Assembly: GCF_016888125.1 (NCBI RefSeq)
Contig: NZ_JACSWA010000389.1
Location: 1-44,283, forward strand
Direction of reading: 5' to 3'
Length of the DNA: 44,283 bases
DNA from: Spirulina sp. CCY15215
GTDB lineage: Bacteria; Cyanobacteriota; Cyanobacteriia; Cyanobacteriales; Spirulinaceae
In this document: piece by piece, positions 5,916-13,202 of the stretch
Layout of the letters: each line of letters opens with the position of its first letter
How positions within the stretch are numbered: position 1 is the stretch's first letter
The notes under the pieces: generated by a model
The model's database searches: none
What the model was told of the DNA's origin: nothing
Seen by the model: the letters and a program-made list of their open reading frames with translations, nothing else
Made by a program: the position numbers and the translations under genes

Positions 5916-7622
5916 ATGGCTCGCAGTAATCTCTTAGATACTCGGACTACAAATTTTAGAGAACTGATTGGTAACGGTAAAATTTACCAAGTTCCTCTTT
6001 TTCAGCGTGACTACTCTTGGACTGAAGACAATTGGGAAGACCTTTGGCAAGATATTCTTACCCTTCATAATAATCCGCCTTCCGGTCACTACATGGGAGC
6101 ATTAGTTTTGCAAAGTTCTCAAGATTCAGACAAAAAATTTACCATTATTGACGGACAACAACGATTAGCCACACTCAGTATTATTGCAATTGCTATACTT
6201 GAAAAAATTCAAGAGCTTATCAATCGAGAAGAAGAAGTAGAAGATAATAAAAAAAGAAAGGAAATTCTCCGGGGAGATTATCTCAGTGAGCAAAACCCAA
6301 GTTCTCTTCGCTACTCAAGTAAGTTATTTTTAAATGAAAATAATAATGACTTTTACCAAAGTAATCTCATTAATTTAAGAAAGCCTAAAAATATTCGCTC
6401 TCTTGCAAAATCCAATCAACTTCTTTGGAAAGCATTTGATTACTTCTGTAAGTGTCTAGATAAACTTCCAGAAGTTACGAACAGTGGGGCAAAACTCACT
6501 GAATTCCTAACAGATACAATCGCCGAACAGTTACTCTTTATTCAAATTAATGTTGAAAATGAATTGAATGCTTATATTGTTTTTGAAACCTTAAATGCTA
6601 GAGGCATAGAACTCAGTTCAACGGATTTACTCAAAAATTACCTATTTTCTCTTTTTCAAGGGCCCGACGATTTAAAAGAAGCACAACGACAATGGAAAAG
6701 AATTATTGATATTGTGCAAATGGAAAAATTCCCTGAGTTTCTTCGCTACTATCTTAGCTTACAACAAACTCGAGTCAGGCAAAAACGGATATTTAAAATT
6801 ATTCGTGAATCTGTTAAAGATGCTCAACAATCATTTGACTTACTCGATCAACTAGAAAACTATAGCGATCTTTTTACGGCACTGAGTAATGCTAATGATG
6901 AATTTTGGCGCGACAGCCCAGACAATCAAATTTATATCCGCGAACTTGAACTATTTCGTGTAAAACAGGCTTATCCAACTCTATTTGCTGCTTACGAAAA
7001 ATTTTCTCCAGATGATTTCAACCGCTTACTTAAACTTGTGTGTGTAGTATCTTTTCGCTATTCTGTTATCAGTCGTCTTAACCCGAATGAATTAGAAACA
7101 ATTTACAATAAGATTGCTATTGCCATTATGAAAAATGAGATTAATAATCCCAGACAGGTCTTCGACAAACTTAATCCTGTTTATGTTCAAAATAAAAAGT
7201 TTGAGCAAGACTTTTCCTTTTTTAGCATATCTACAAAAGGGCAAAAAAAGAAGCTCGTTCGCTACATTCTCTGGAAACTTGAAAATGATGCCTCAAAGAG
7301 AAACGATCTTGATGAAGATAGTTTCTCGATTGAACATATTTTACCTGAGTCTCCAACAGAAGATTGGCGGAAAAATTTTACCGATTCTCAGATAGAAGAG
7401 ATGCTTTATCGAATTGGAAATTTAACTCCGTTAGAACCTAAATTGAATCGTCAAGTTGGCAATGATCTCTATTCTGTCAAGCAAGAAACTTATCAGGACA
7501 GTGTTTATAAATTGACCAATAACATTCTCGCTGAGGAATGGACACCAGACACTATACTAACACGCCAAAAAAACTTGGCAAAACGTGCAGTTCAGATTTG
7601 GAAAGCTGATTTTGCTTCTTAA
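5916..7622 (+). CDS. GmrSD-like nuclease, DUF262 + DUF1524 (HNH)
   Basis: 568 aa. The N-terminus is DUF262: YQVPLFQRDYSW (25-36) and the IIDGQQR motif (77-83) that in GmrS-type proteins binds and hydrolyses NTP. A long helical middle region follows. The C-terminal DUF1524 domain carries the His-Me/HNH signature IEHILPES with catalytic His474, and RIGNLTPLE with Asn502. Known members (GmrSD, BrxU, SspE) are modification-dependent restriction enzymes against phage DNA. Here both halves are fused in one chain and the gene stands alone, with no methylase or BREX/Ssp genes nearby. The flanking genes are a lipoprotein and murJ. Phage defence is inferred from the family; the target modification is unknown. 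Confidence 0.85.
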   Translation: MARSNLLDTRTTNFRELIGNGKIYQVPLFQRDYSWTEDNWEDLWQDILTLHNNPPSGHYMGALVLQSSQDSDKKFTIIDGQQRLATLSIIAIAILEKIQELINREEEVEDNKKRKEILRGDYLSEQNPSSLRYSSKLFLNENNNDFYQSNLINLRKPKNIRSLAKSNQLLWKAFDYFCKCLDKLPEVTNSGAKLTEFLTDTIAEQLLFIQINVENELNAYIVFETLNARGIELSSTDLLKNYLFSLFQGPDDLKEAQRQWKRIIDIVQMEKFPEFLRYYLSLQQTRVRQKRIFKIIRESVKDAQQSFDLLDQLENYSDLFTALSNANDEFWRDSPDNQIYIRELELFRVKQAYPTLFAAYEKFSPDDFNRLLKLVCVVSFRYSVISRLNPNELETIYNKIAIAIMKNEINNPRQVFDKLNPVYVQNKKFEQDFSFFSISTKGQKKKLVRYILWKLENDASKRNDLDEDSFSIEHILPESPTEDWRKNFTDSQIEEMLYRIGNLTPLEPKLNRQVGNDLYSVKQETYQDSVYKLTNNILAEEWTPDTILTRQKNLAKRAVQIWKADFAS

Positions 7623-7645
7623 TTTCAAGAAATAATTTGTGAAAA

Positions 7646-9292
7646 TTGTTTCCGAACTATTATAAAGTAATTCTTGATCGATTATTGAAGAAAAATCCTG
7701 TGAAAAAATCGCGTTCTCTGGCGGGTATTGCAGGCATTATTGCCCTTGCGACCTTAATTAGTAAAATTTTTGGACTCTTTCGAGAACAGGCGATCGCCGC
7801 CGCTTTTGGAGTCGGTCCCGTAGTCAATGCTTACACCTATGCCTACGTTATCCCCGGTTTTCTCCTCATCCTCCTCGGTGGCATTAACGGACCCTTTCAC
7901 AGTGCTTTAGTCAGTATTCTAGCCAAGCGAGAAAAATCCCAAGCTGCCCCTATTGTAGAAACCGTTAGTACCCTAGTTAGTCTTTTATTAATTATTGTTG
8001 CGATCGTTTTAATTGTTTTCGCCCATATTTTCATTGATTTGCTGGCCCCCGGTCTGAATGAAACCACTCGCGATCTGGCCATTCTCCAATTACAAATTAT
8101 GGCACCTTTAGCCATTTTAGCTGGGCTAATTGGCATTGGTTTTGGCACCTTAAATGCTGCCGATCAATACTGGTTGCCTGGTATTAGTCCCCTCTTTTCT
8201 AGTGTTGCTGTTTTGAGCGGTATTGGCTTATTAGTTTGGAGAGTTGGACAGCAAATTAGCGCCCCAGAATATGTTCAAATTGGCGGCATTGTTTTAGCGG
8301 GAGGAACATTAGTTGGGGGAATTTTGCAATGGTTAGCACAACTTTTTGCTCAAATGCGATCGGGAATGGGAACATTTCGTTTGCGGTTTGACTGGCAGAA
8401 TTCCGGCGTGAGAGATGTCCTAAAAGTAATGGCTCCCGCAACATTTTCTTCGGGAATGCTACATATTAATGTTTATACTGACTTATTTTTTGCATCCAGT
8501 ATTGAAGGTGCTGCTGCGGCCATGCGCTATGGGAATTTTATTGTTCTCACGCCTTTGGGAATTATTTCAAATATGATTCTCGTTCCTTTTTTACCCGTAT
8601 TCTCTCGACTCTCTGCCCCTGAAAATTGGCCAGAATTAAAAACGCGCATTCGTCAAGGATTGATTTTATCTGCCTTAACCATGTTGCCTTTAACTGCAAT
8701 TTTTATGTCTGTTTCAGGAACAATTGTTGATGTTATTTATAAGCGCCTTGCTTTTGATGAGAATGCCTCGAGATTAGTTGCTCCTGTTCTCATGGCTTAT
8801 GGTTTTGGGATGTTTTTCTATTTAGCCAGAGATGTTCTCGTTCGCGTTTTTTATGCTTTAGGAGATGGAGAAACACCTTTTCGGATTAGCATTATCAATA
8901 TTTTTATCAATGTTATTTTAGACTATTTTCTGGTCAATGCTTTTAAAACTCCAGGCTTAGTTATGGCAACCATTGGCGTTAATGCAGTTTCGATGGCTAT
9001 TTTTATCGGAATTTTAAATCATCGCTTGCGAGGATTACCGTTATGGGAATGGAGTGGAATTTTATTGGGATTAATTGGCTGTAGTGCGGTTTCAGGATTA
9101 GCAAGTTTAGGGATGAGTCATCTTTGGAAACAATGGCTGGGTGTCGATAATTTTTTCTTGCTTTTAGGTCAACTGGGTTTTTGTACTCTGATTGCTTTGG
9201 TTGTATTTTTCTCTCTGGCAATGTTGCTTAAACTTACAGAATTAGAAATGCTAAGTTCTCGCATTCGACAAAAAGTATTTCGCCAAAAATAA
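7646..9292 (+). CDS. murJ: Lipid II flippase MurJ
   Basis: About 548 aa with some 14 hydrophobic segments. The N-terminal SLAGIAGIIALATLISKIFGLFREQAIAAAFG stretch and the GGINGPFHSALVS loop are hallmarks of cyanobacterial MurJ/MviN. The protein flips lipid II across the plasma membrane for peptidoglycan synthesis. The longest reading begins with TTG at 7646. A GTG at 7700 just before KKSRSLAG, with GAAG about ten bases upstream, is an equally good or better start and would give about 530 aa. It lies 23 bases after the nuclease gene and may be co-transcribed with it, but function does not suggest a link. It is followed by a hairpin shared with the convergent PatX-like gene. Confidence 0.92.
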   Translation: MFPNYYKVILDRLLKKNPVKKSRSLAGIAGIIALATLISKIFGLFREQAIAAAFGVGPVVNAYTYAYVIPGFLLILLGGINGPFHSALVSILAKREKSQAAPIVETVSTLVSLLLIIVAIVLIVFAHIFIDLLAPGLNETTRDLAILQLQIMAPLAILAGLIGIGFGTLNAADQYWLPGISPLFSSVAVLSGIGLLVWRVGQQISAPEYVQIGGIVLAGGTLVGGILQWLAQLFAQMRSGMGTFRLRFDWQNSGVRDVLKVMAPATFSSGMLHINVYTDLFFASSIEGAAAAMRYGNFIVLTPLGIISNMILVPFLPVFSRLSAPENWPELKTRIRQGLILSALTMLPLTAIFMSVSGTIVDVIYKRLAFDENASRLVAPVLMAYGFGMFFYLARDVLVRVFYALGDGETPFRISIINIFINVILDYFLVNAFKTPGLVMATIGVNAVSMAIFIGILNHRLRGLPLWEWSGILLGLIGCSAVSGLASLGMSHLWKQWLGVDNFFLLLGQLGFCTLIALVVFFSLAMLLKLTELEMLSSRIRQKVFRQK

Positions 9293-9306
9293 GTTAACTT
9301 AACATT

Positions 9307-9332
9307 AAAAAAGGGACACTACTTCGTGTCCC
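9307..9332 (-). terminator. Rho-independent terminator of the PatX-like gene
   Basis: A 7-bp GC-rich stem GGGACAC/GTGTCCC closes a six-base loop. On the minus strand it is followed by six T residues, directly after the PatX-like gene. It may also slow transcripts coming from murJ on the other strand, though no T-run follows on that side. Confidence 0.8.
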
Positions 9333-9357
9333 CGATGATTGGAGTTATAGACGAGAA

Positions 9358-9666
9358 TTAACGATGCACACTTTGTTTAGAGGTTGTTTCATCAGTCTCA
9401 ATTCGTCCACTTCCTCGCTCTTTGTTAAGTTGTTGAATTTCGCTTTTAGCGCAGATGCGTCCACTACCACGATTTTCTGGATCGCATTGAGTCTCGGTAG
9501 TAGCTAAACGATCTGGGAAGGAAAGATCGTTAAGGGTAGAAAATTCAACGGTGTTTTTAGGATTAGCGATCGCCTCAATTTCGATCGCATTAGCATTTTG
9601 CCAAGGAGAAATAGCGACAAAGCTCAAGAAGAGCAGTAAAGTAGTGTTGTTGAACATAATTGACAT
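9358..9666 (-). CDS. patX: Secreted RGSGR-containing small protein, PatX/PatS-like
   Basis: 102 aa with a clear Sec signal peptide (TTLLLFLSFVAIS, cleavage after ANA at about residue 27). The mature part is short and polar and holds two exact RGSGR pentapeptides, at 66-70 (ENRGSGRIC) and 84-88 (KERGSGRIE). RGSGR is the active peptide of the heterocyst inhibitors PatS and HetN, which binds the regulator HetR. PatX proteins, signal-peptide-bearing RG(S/T)GR proteins, co-occur with HetR across filamentous cyanobacteria. The second copy, ERGSGR, even matches the PatS C-terminus, but here residues follow it, so a protease would have to release the peptide. The two copies use different codons. The gene stands alone with its own terminator, and a hairpin abuts its start codon. 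Confidence 0.75.
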   Translation of the reverse strand: MSIMFNNTTLLLFLSFVAISPWQNANAIEIEAIANPKNTVEFSTLNDLSFPDRLATTETQCDPENRGSGRICAKSEIQQLNKERGSGRIETDETTSKQSVHR

Positions 9667-9694
9667 CCGTATTAGGTGCTATTACCTGATACGG
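9667..9694 (-). promoter_or_regulatory. Inverted repeat abutting the patX-like start codon
   Basis: CCGTATTAGGT pairs with ACCTGATACGG around a six-base loop (11 pairs, one G-T wobble). On the minus strand the stem ends on the base directly before the ATG and includes any possible ribosome-binding bases. It could sequester translation initiation, or be a DNA operator; HetR is known to bind inverted repeats. No other Shine-Dalgarno is visible for this gene. Confidence 0.5.
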
Positions 9695-9898
9695 ATTTTC
9701 TTGATGCTATCGGGATAAATTTAAAAATTTCTCGCGAAGGATGAGAGAGAATACTCTTGTTTAATGAATGAAGTGCAGAAAACTAGAATGTTTGGGCGGT
9801 TTTCCCGCTTAATTTCTTTCTCGAGAGGGAAGTCTAGAAGCCAAAGAGATTCAAAAGAAATGTTAAATTAAAATTAGATTTCCGGAATTAAAGAAACT

Positions 9899-10138
9899 AT
9901 GAGCGTACAAGTGCAATTCTTACCTGATAATGTCACAGTAGAAGCTGAAGCGGGAGAACCTCTGCTCGAAGTAGCGGCTCGAGCAGGAATTACCATTCCC
10001 ACAGGATGTTTGATGGGTTCCTGTCACGCTTGTGAAGTTGAATTAGCAGATGGTACGGCGATATGTGCTTGTATCAGCGCGGTTCCAACTGGAGAAAAAG
10101 AGTTGCAAATTAATCTCTATGGCGATCCCTTATGGTAG
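9899..10138 (+). CDS. 2Fe-2S ferredoxin, short plant type
   Basis: 79 aa. The cluster ligands follow the plant-type pattern: Cys37, Cys42, Cys45 (GCLMGSCHAC) and a last Cys at 57 or 59 (ICACISAVP). The spacing to the fourth Cys is much shorter than the roughly 29 residues of photosynthetic PetF, so this is one of the small accessory ferredoxins that carry electrons to specific enzymes rather than the main photosystem I acceptor. The partner is unknown. A G-rich leader is absent and the ATG at 9899 has no strong Shine-Dalgarno. It is followed by tandem repeats and a hairpin. Confidence 0.85.
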   Translation: MSVQVQFLPDNVTVEAEAGEPLLEVAARAGITIPTGCLMGSCHACEVELADGTAICACISAVPTGEKELQINLYGDPLW

Positions 10139-10188
10139 GGAGATGTATTGAGCAATTGAGGAGAAGGCGATCGCGCCGGGAAATACGC

Positions 10189-10277
10189 AGGACTTACGCA
10201 GCTAGCAGGACTTACGCAGCTAGCAGGACTTACGCAGCTAGCAGGACTTACGCAGCTAGCAGGACTTACGCAGCTAG
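10189..10277. repeat. Five tandem 18-bp repeats
   Basis: The unit AGGACTTACGCAGCTAGC is repeated almost perfectly five times. Each unit holds the palindrome GCTAGC and the GGACTTACGCA core that is common in dispersed cyanobacterial repeats. An open frame across it (RTYAAS repeats) is only a by-product of the 18-bp period. It is not a CRISPR array, as there are no spacers. Confidence 0.9.
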
Positions 10278-10293
10278 GGAGCGAGACGCTCCC
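10277..10293. terminator. Hairpin at the end of the tandem array
   Basis: GGGAGCG-AGA-CGCTCCC forms a 7-bp stem with a three-base loop between the convergent ferredoxin and hli genes. No T-run follows on either strand, so termination is only possible, not clear. The GGGAGCGAGACGCTCCC word is common in dispersed cyanobacterial repeats. Confidence 0.4.
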
Positions 10294-10317
10294 ACTCCTG
10301 TACTCTATCTTTAAGTC

Positions 10318-10521
10318 CTACTGCAAACCTAACCAAGCCAGTACACCTTGACCAGTCAGCACTTCAATTAGAACAGTCAGAAAAAAACCAATCATGGCTG
10401 CACGACCATTTAAGCGCTCTGCATAGTCGTTAAACCCGAATTTAGGTTCGATTAGGTCGGGGGTGACAGTGGGTTCGGGAACTTCGGTTGCGGGGGTTTT
10501 AGTGGCTTCGGAGGTTGTCAT
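10318..10521 (-). CDS. hli: High-light-inducible protein (one-helix Hlip)
   Basis: 67 aa. A Pro/Thr-rich N-terminus leads into the Hlip core FNDYAERLNGRAAMIGFFLTV with the chlorophyll-binding ExxNGRxAMxGF motif (Glu35, Asn38, Arg40), followed by one membrane helix. Hlips bind chlorophyll and carotenoid in the thylakoid and protect newly made chlorophyll and photosystem II under excess light. AAAGGAC stands eight bases before the ATG. An HLR1-like direct repeat lies 28-45 bases upstream, fitting RpaB control by high light. The gene is monocistronic and divergent from pepP. Confidence 0.95.
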   Translation of the reverse strand: MTTSEATKTPATEVPEPTVTPDLIEPKFGFNDYAERLNGRAAMIGFFLTVLIEVLTGQGVLAWLGLQ

Positions 10522-10548
10522 GACCAGTTGTCCTTTTGTCTAGAAATA

Positions 10549-10566
10549 TTTACAATTCTTTACTAT
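10549..10566. promoter_or_regulatory. HLR1-like element (RpaB site) upstream of hli
   Basis: TTTACAAT-TC-TTTACTAT matches the HLR1 consensus of two (G/T)TTACA(A/T)(A/T) octamers two bases apart, with one mismatch in the second octamer. HLR1 is the binding site of the response regulator RpaB in hli and other high-light promoters. The site is read from the sequence; RpaB binding is inferred. Confidence 0.55.
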
Positions 10567-10669
10567 TCTAAGATAGAATCGGCGATCGTGGTGGAACTTG
10601 GGCGCGATCGCAAGGAAGCCATAAAATGAGAAGATATTCCCTAAAATTGATGTCGCGTATCCCACCAAT

Positions 10670-11989
10670 ATGAGCATAGATGCAGCAGAATATCGCCAGA
10701 GACGCGATCGCCTAATGAAAAAAATCGGTCATGGTACGGCTATTTTTGGCAGTGCGCCTTTATCCGTCATGCACCACGATGTTGAATATCCTTTTCGCCA
10801 AGAGAGCGATTTTTTCTATTTAACAGGATTTGACGAACCCGAGGCTGTGGCAGTCTTTGCTCCTCACCACGAAGAACATCAGTTCGTCCTTTTTGTCCAG
10901 CCAAAAGATCTGGAAAAGGAAACATGGACGGGATATCGTATTGGAGTCGAGGAAACCAAAAAACAATACGGTGCAGATGAAGTTTATCCTATCAATGAAC
11001 TCAATGAAAAACTCCCTCAATATTTGAAAAATGCCGATCGCATTTATTATCATTTAGGGCGAGATGACACATTCAATCAAACTGTCATTCGGCATTGGCA
11101 AAGTTTTATCCGACAATATCCTAAGCGGGGGAAAGGTCCCATTGCGATCGAAGATAGTAACCCTACTCTTCATCCCTTACGTCAAATTAAAAGTGCGAGG
11201 GAAATCGAACTTGTTCGTAAAGCCGTAAAAGTCGCTGTAGAAGCTCACAATCGCGCTCTAGAATTTGCTAAACCTGGAGTTTATGAATATCAAATTCAAG
11301 CGGAAATTGAACATACTTTTGGGTCTTATGGCATGACTACGGCTTATCCTTCTATTGTTGCTTCTGGGGAAAATTCCTGTATTTTGCATTACATTGAAAA
11401 CAAACGTCAAGTGCAAAAAGGAGATTTACTTTTAATTGATGCGGGTTCTTCTTATCATTATTACAATAGCGATATTACTCGTACATTTTCTGTAGGTGCA
11501 TCTTTTAGCAAAGAACAACAAAGTATTTACGAATTGGTTTTAGAGGCACAACTACAAGCAATTTCGCAGATTAAGCCAGGGAATGATTATAAAACAATTC
11601 ACGATACAGCAGTTTGTGTTTTAGTGGGAGGATTGCTAGATTTGGGACTATTAAAGGGAGATTTTGAGCAGATTATTGAAGAAGAAAAATACAAACCTTT
11701 TTATATGCACCGCACAGGACATTGGTTAGGTTTAGATGTTCACGATGCAGGAGTTTATCAGTATGGGGAAGAAAAATCAGTTATTCTTCAACCTGGTCAT
11801 ATTCTCACCGTTGAACCCGGAATTTATATTTCTCCACATATTAAGCCTGCGGAAGAACAACCGGAAATTCCCGAAAGATGGCGAGGAATTGGTATTCGTA
11901 TTGAGGATGATATTTTAGTCACAAACGATGGTTGTGAAGTGTTAACTGCTGGAGTACCAAAATCTGTGGAAGAAATGCAAAAAATCTAA
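10670..11989 (+). CDS. pepP: Xaa-Pro aminopeptidase (aminopeptidase P)
   Basis: 439 aa, matching E. coli PepP in length and layout: an N-terminal creatinase-like domain to about 170, then the pita-bread M24B catalytic domain. All five metal ligands are present: Asp257 (LLIDAGSS), Asp268 (NSDITRT), His351 (TGHWLGL), Glu382 (TVEPGIYI) and Glu412 (RIEDDIL), at nearly the same numbers as in E. coli. The enzyme removes N-terminal residues before proline in the cytoplasm, using a dimanganese centre. It is a single gene with its own promoter region shared with hli and a downstream hairpin terminator. Confidence 0.95.
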   Translation: MSIDAAEYRQRRDRLMKKIGHGTAIFGSAPLSVMHHDVEYPFRQESDFFYLTGFDEPEAVAVFAPHHEEHQFVLFVQPKDLEKETWTGYRIGVEETKKQYGADEVYPINELNEKLPQYLKNADRIYYHLGRDDTFNQTVIRHWQSFIRQYPKRGKGPIAIEDSNPTLHPLRQIKSAREIELVRKAVKVAVEAHNRALEFAKPGVYEYQIQAEIEHTFGSYGMTTAYPSIVASGENSCILHYIENKRQVQKGDLLLIDAGSSYHYYNSDITRTFSVGASFSKEQQSIYELVLEAQLQAISQIKPGNDYKTIHDTAVCVLVGGLLDLGLLKGDFEQIIEEEKYKPFYMHRTGHWLGLDVHDAGVYQYGEEKSVILQPGHILTVEPGIYISPHIKPAEEQPEIPERWRGIGIRIEDDILVTNDGCEVLTAGVPKSVEEMQKI

Positions 11990-12002
11990 CTCTTGTTGTC
12001 TT

Positions 12003-12043
12003 CCCATGCGTTAGATATTTATTATTTTCTCTTTCTGCATGGG
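12003..12043 (+). terminator. Terminator-like hairpin after pepP
   Basis: CCCATGC (12003-12009) pairs with GCATGGG (12037-12043) around a long AT-rich loop. T-rich sequence (ACTATTTTTCATTTTTG) follows on the plus strand, just before the next gene. Confidence 0.55.
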
Positions 12044-12084
12044 ACTATTTTTCATTTTTGAATGTTTTTTGCTCATCTTGAATA

Positions 12085-13182
12085 ATGAATTTATCCACAC
12101 AAAAAAATATTATTGGTTTTGATTATTTACGAGCTATGGGTTGTTTAATGGTTATTATCAATCATAGCGATGGTTTGAGAGTATTTGCAGTTAATGAAAC
12201 CATTTCCCGAATTTTTCTTTTTTATTATACCAGTATTAATTTAATAGCAGTCCCTATTTTTTTTCAAGTTTCTCTCTATTTATTTTATGTTAAAAGAGAT
12301 AAAATCAAGAACTATTTTGTTGAGAAAAGACTGTCAAAGATATTAATTCTCTACGGTTTTTGGACTTGTTTATTTATGCTTGCCAAAATTGCAGTAGGTG
12401 ACTTTGATTTTTACGATCGCTTCGGCACATTTCCCCATATTTTAGGGACAATTATTACTGGAGCAAAAGGTTTATTTTACTTCTTTTTCTCTCTCTTAGT
12501 TATAACTTTTTTAGCGGATATTAGCATTAAAATTAAAGAAAAATTTACAATTAATTTAAAGCGATGGCTTTTCTATGAATATCTAGGTTTTGTTTTATCC
12601 TGTAGTTATTTAATCATTGTATCTAGTATTAGTCTCTTCAATTACCAATATATTTGGACAGCTTATGATAATCCGCTTAATTTTATACCCTATATTTTTT
12701 CCTCATATCTCATTTTTCAACGAGTTTCCACTCTTTCTCAACAGACAAGCTATAATCGTAAACGCGAAATTAATCGCATTATTATTCCTTTGGCGATCGC
12801 CTTTATTGTGTTTACAATCCTAGAGTGGAAATACTTTTATCGTCCCGATATTTTTATCGATGGAATTATGCCACTCTATGCGCGACTTTCTTTAGTTTTT
12901 GGGTCGATCGCCCTTGTTTATTTATTTATCTTACTACCATTAAAACCCATTCCTCTTGTTAGTCTACTATCAAGTTGCTCTTTGGGAATATACTGTTTTC
13001 ATAAATTCTTACCTAATTTTTTCGGTATCGGTTTGAATGCGATCGCAGTGTTTCTATTCAATTATAATTTAAGCGAAAACATTGCTTTAATGAGTTCTAT
13101 TTTGTTTGTAAATTGGTTGTTTTTCTCTATTGTACTCACTCTTTTGTTGAGAAAAATCAAGTTCTTTAGATTCATACTCTAA
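12085..13182 (+). CDS. Acyltransferase-3 family membrane protein
   Basis: 365 aa with about ten predicted membrane helices. The N-terminus GFDYLRAMGCLMVIINHSDG carries the D-x-LRA and the H residue typical of acyltransferase-3/OafA-like membrane enzymes (conserved Arg and His in the first helix). Family members O-acylate sugars of cell-surface glycans or antibiotics. No glycan biosynthesis genes are next to it, so the substrate is unknown. Base composition is more AT-rich than its neighbours, which may reflect its membrane content or transfer. It is convergent with the CapA-like gene, with 20 bases between the stops. Confidence 0.7.
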   Translation: MNLSTQKNIIGFDYLRAMGCLMVIINHSDGLRVFAVNETISRIFLFYYTSINLIAVPIFFQVSLYLFYVKRDKIKNYFVEKRLSKILILYGFWTCLFMLAKIAVGDFDFYDRFGTFPHILGTIITGAKGLFYFFFSLLVITFLADISIKIKEKFTINLKRWLFYEYLGFVLSCSYLIIVSSISLFNYQYIWTAYDNPLNFIPYIFSSYLIFQRVSTLSQQTSYNRKREINRIIIPLAIAFIVFTILEWKYFYRPDIFIDGIMPLYARLSLVFGSIALVYLFILLPLKPIPLVSLLSSCSLGIYCFHKFLPNFFGIGLNAIAVFLFNYNLSENIALMSSILFVNWLFFSIVLTLLLRKIKFFRFIL

Positions 13183-13202
13183 AGCAATTGACCTGTTATC
13201 AA

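Noticed and set aside
10189..10277. Possible CRISPR array
   Set aside because: The repeats are head-to-tail with no unique spacers, and no cas genes are present. The same holds for the 14-bp and 31-bp arrays.
10132..10314. Open frame with RTYAAS repeats
   Set aside because: It is only the translation of the 18-bp tandem repeats, whose length is a multiple of three. It overlaps the ferredoxin end and has no ribosome-binding site of note.
12085..13182. Part of a capsule gene cluster with the CapA-like gene
   Set aside because: The genes are convergent and no other polysaccharide genes are near, so a shared pathway is not supported.
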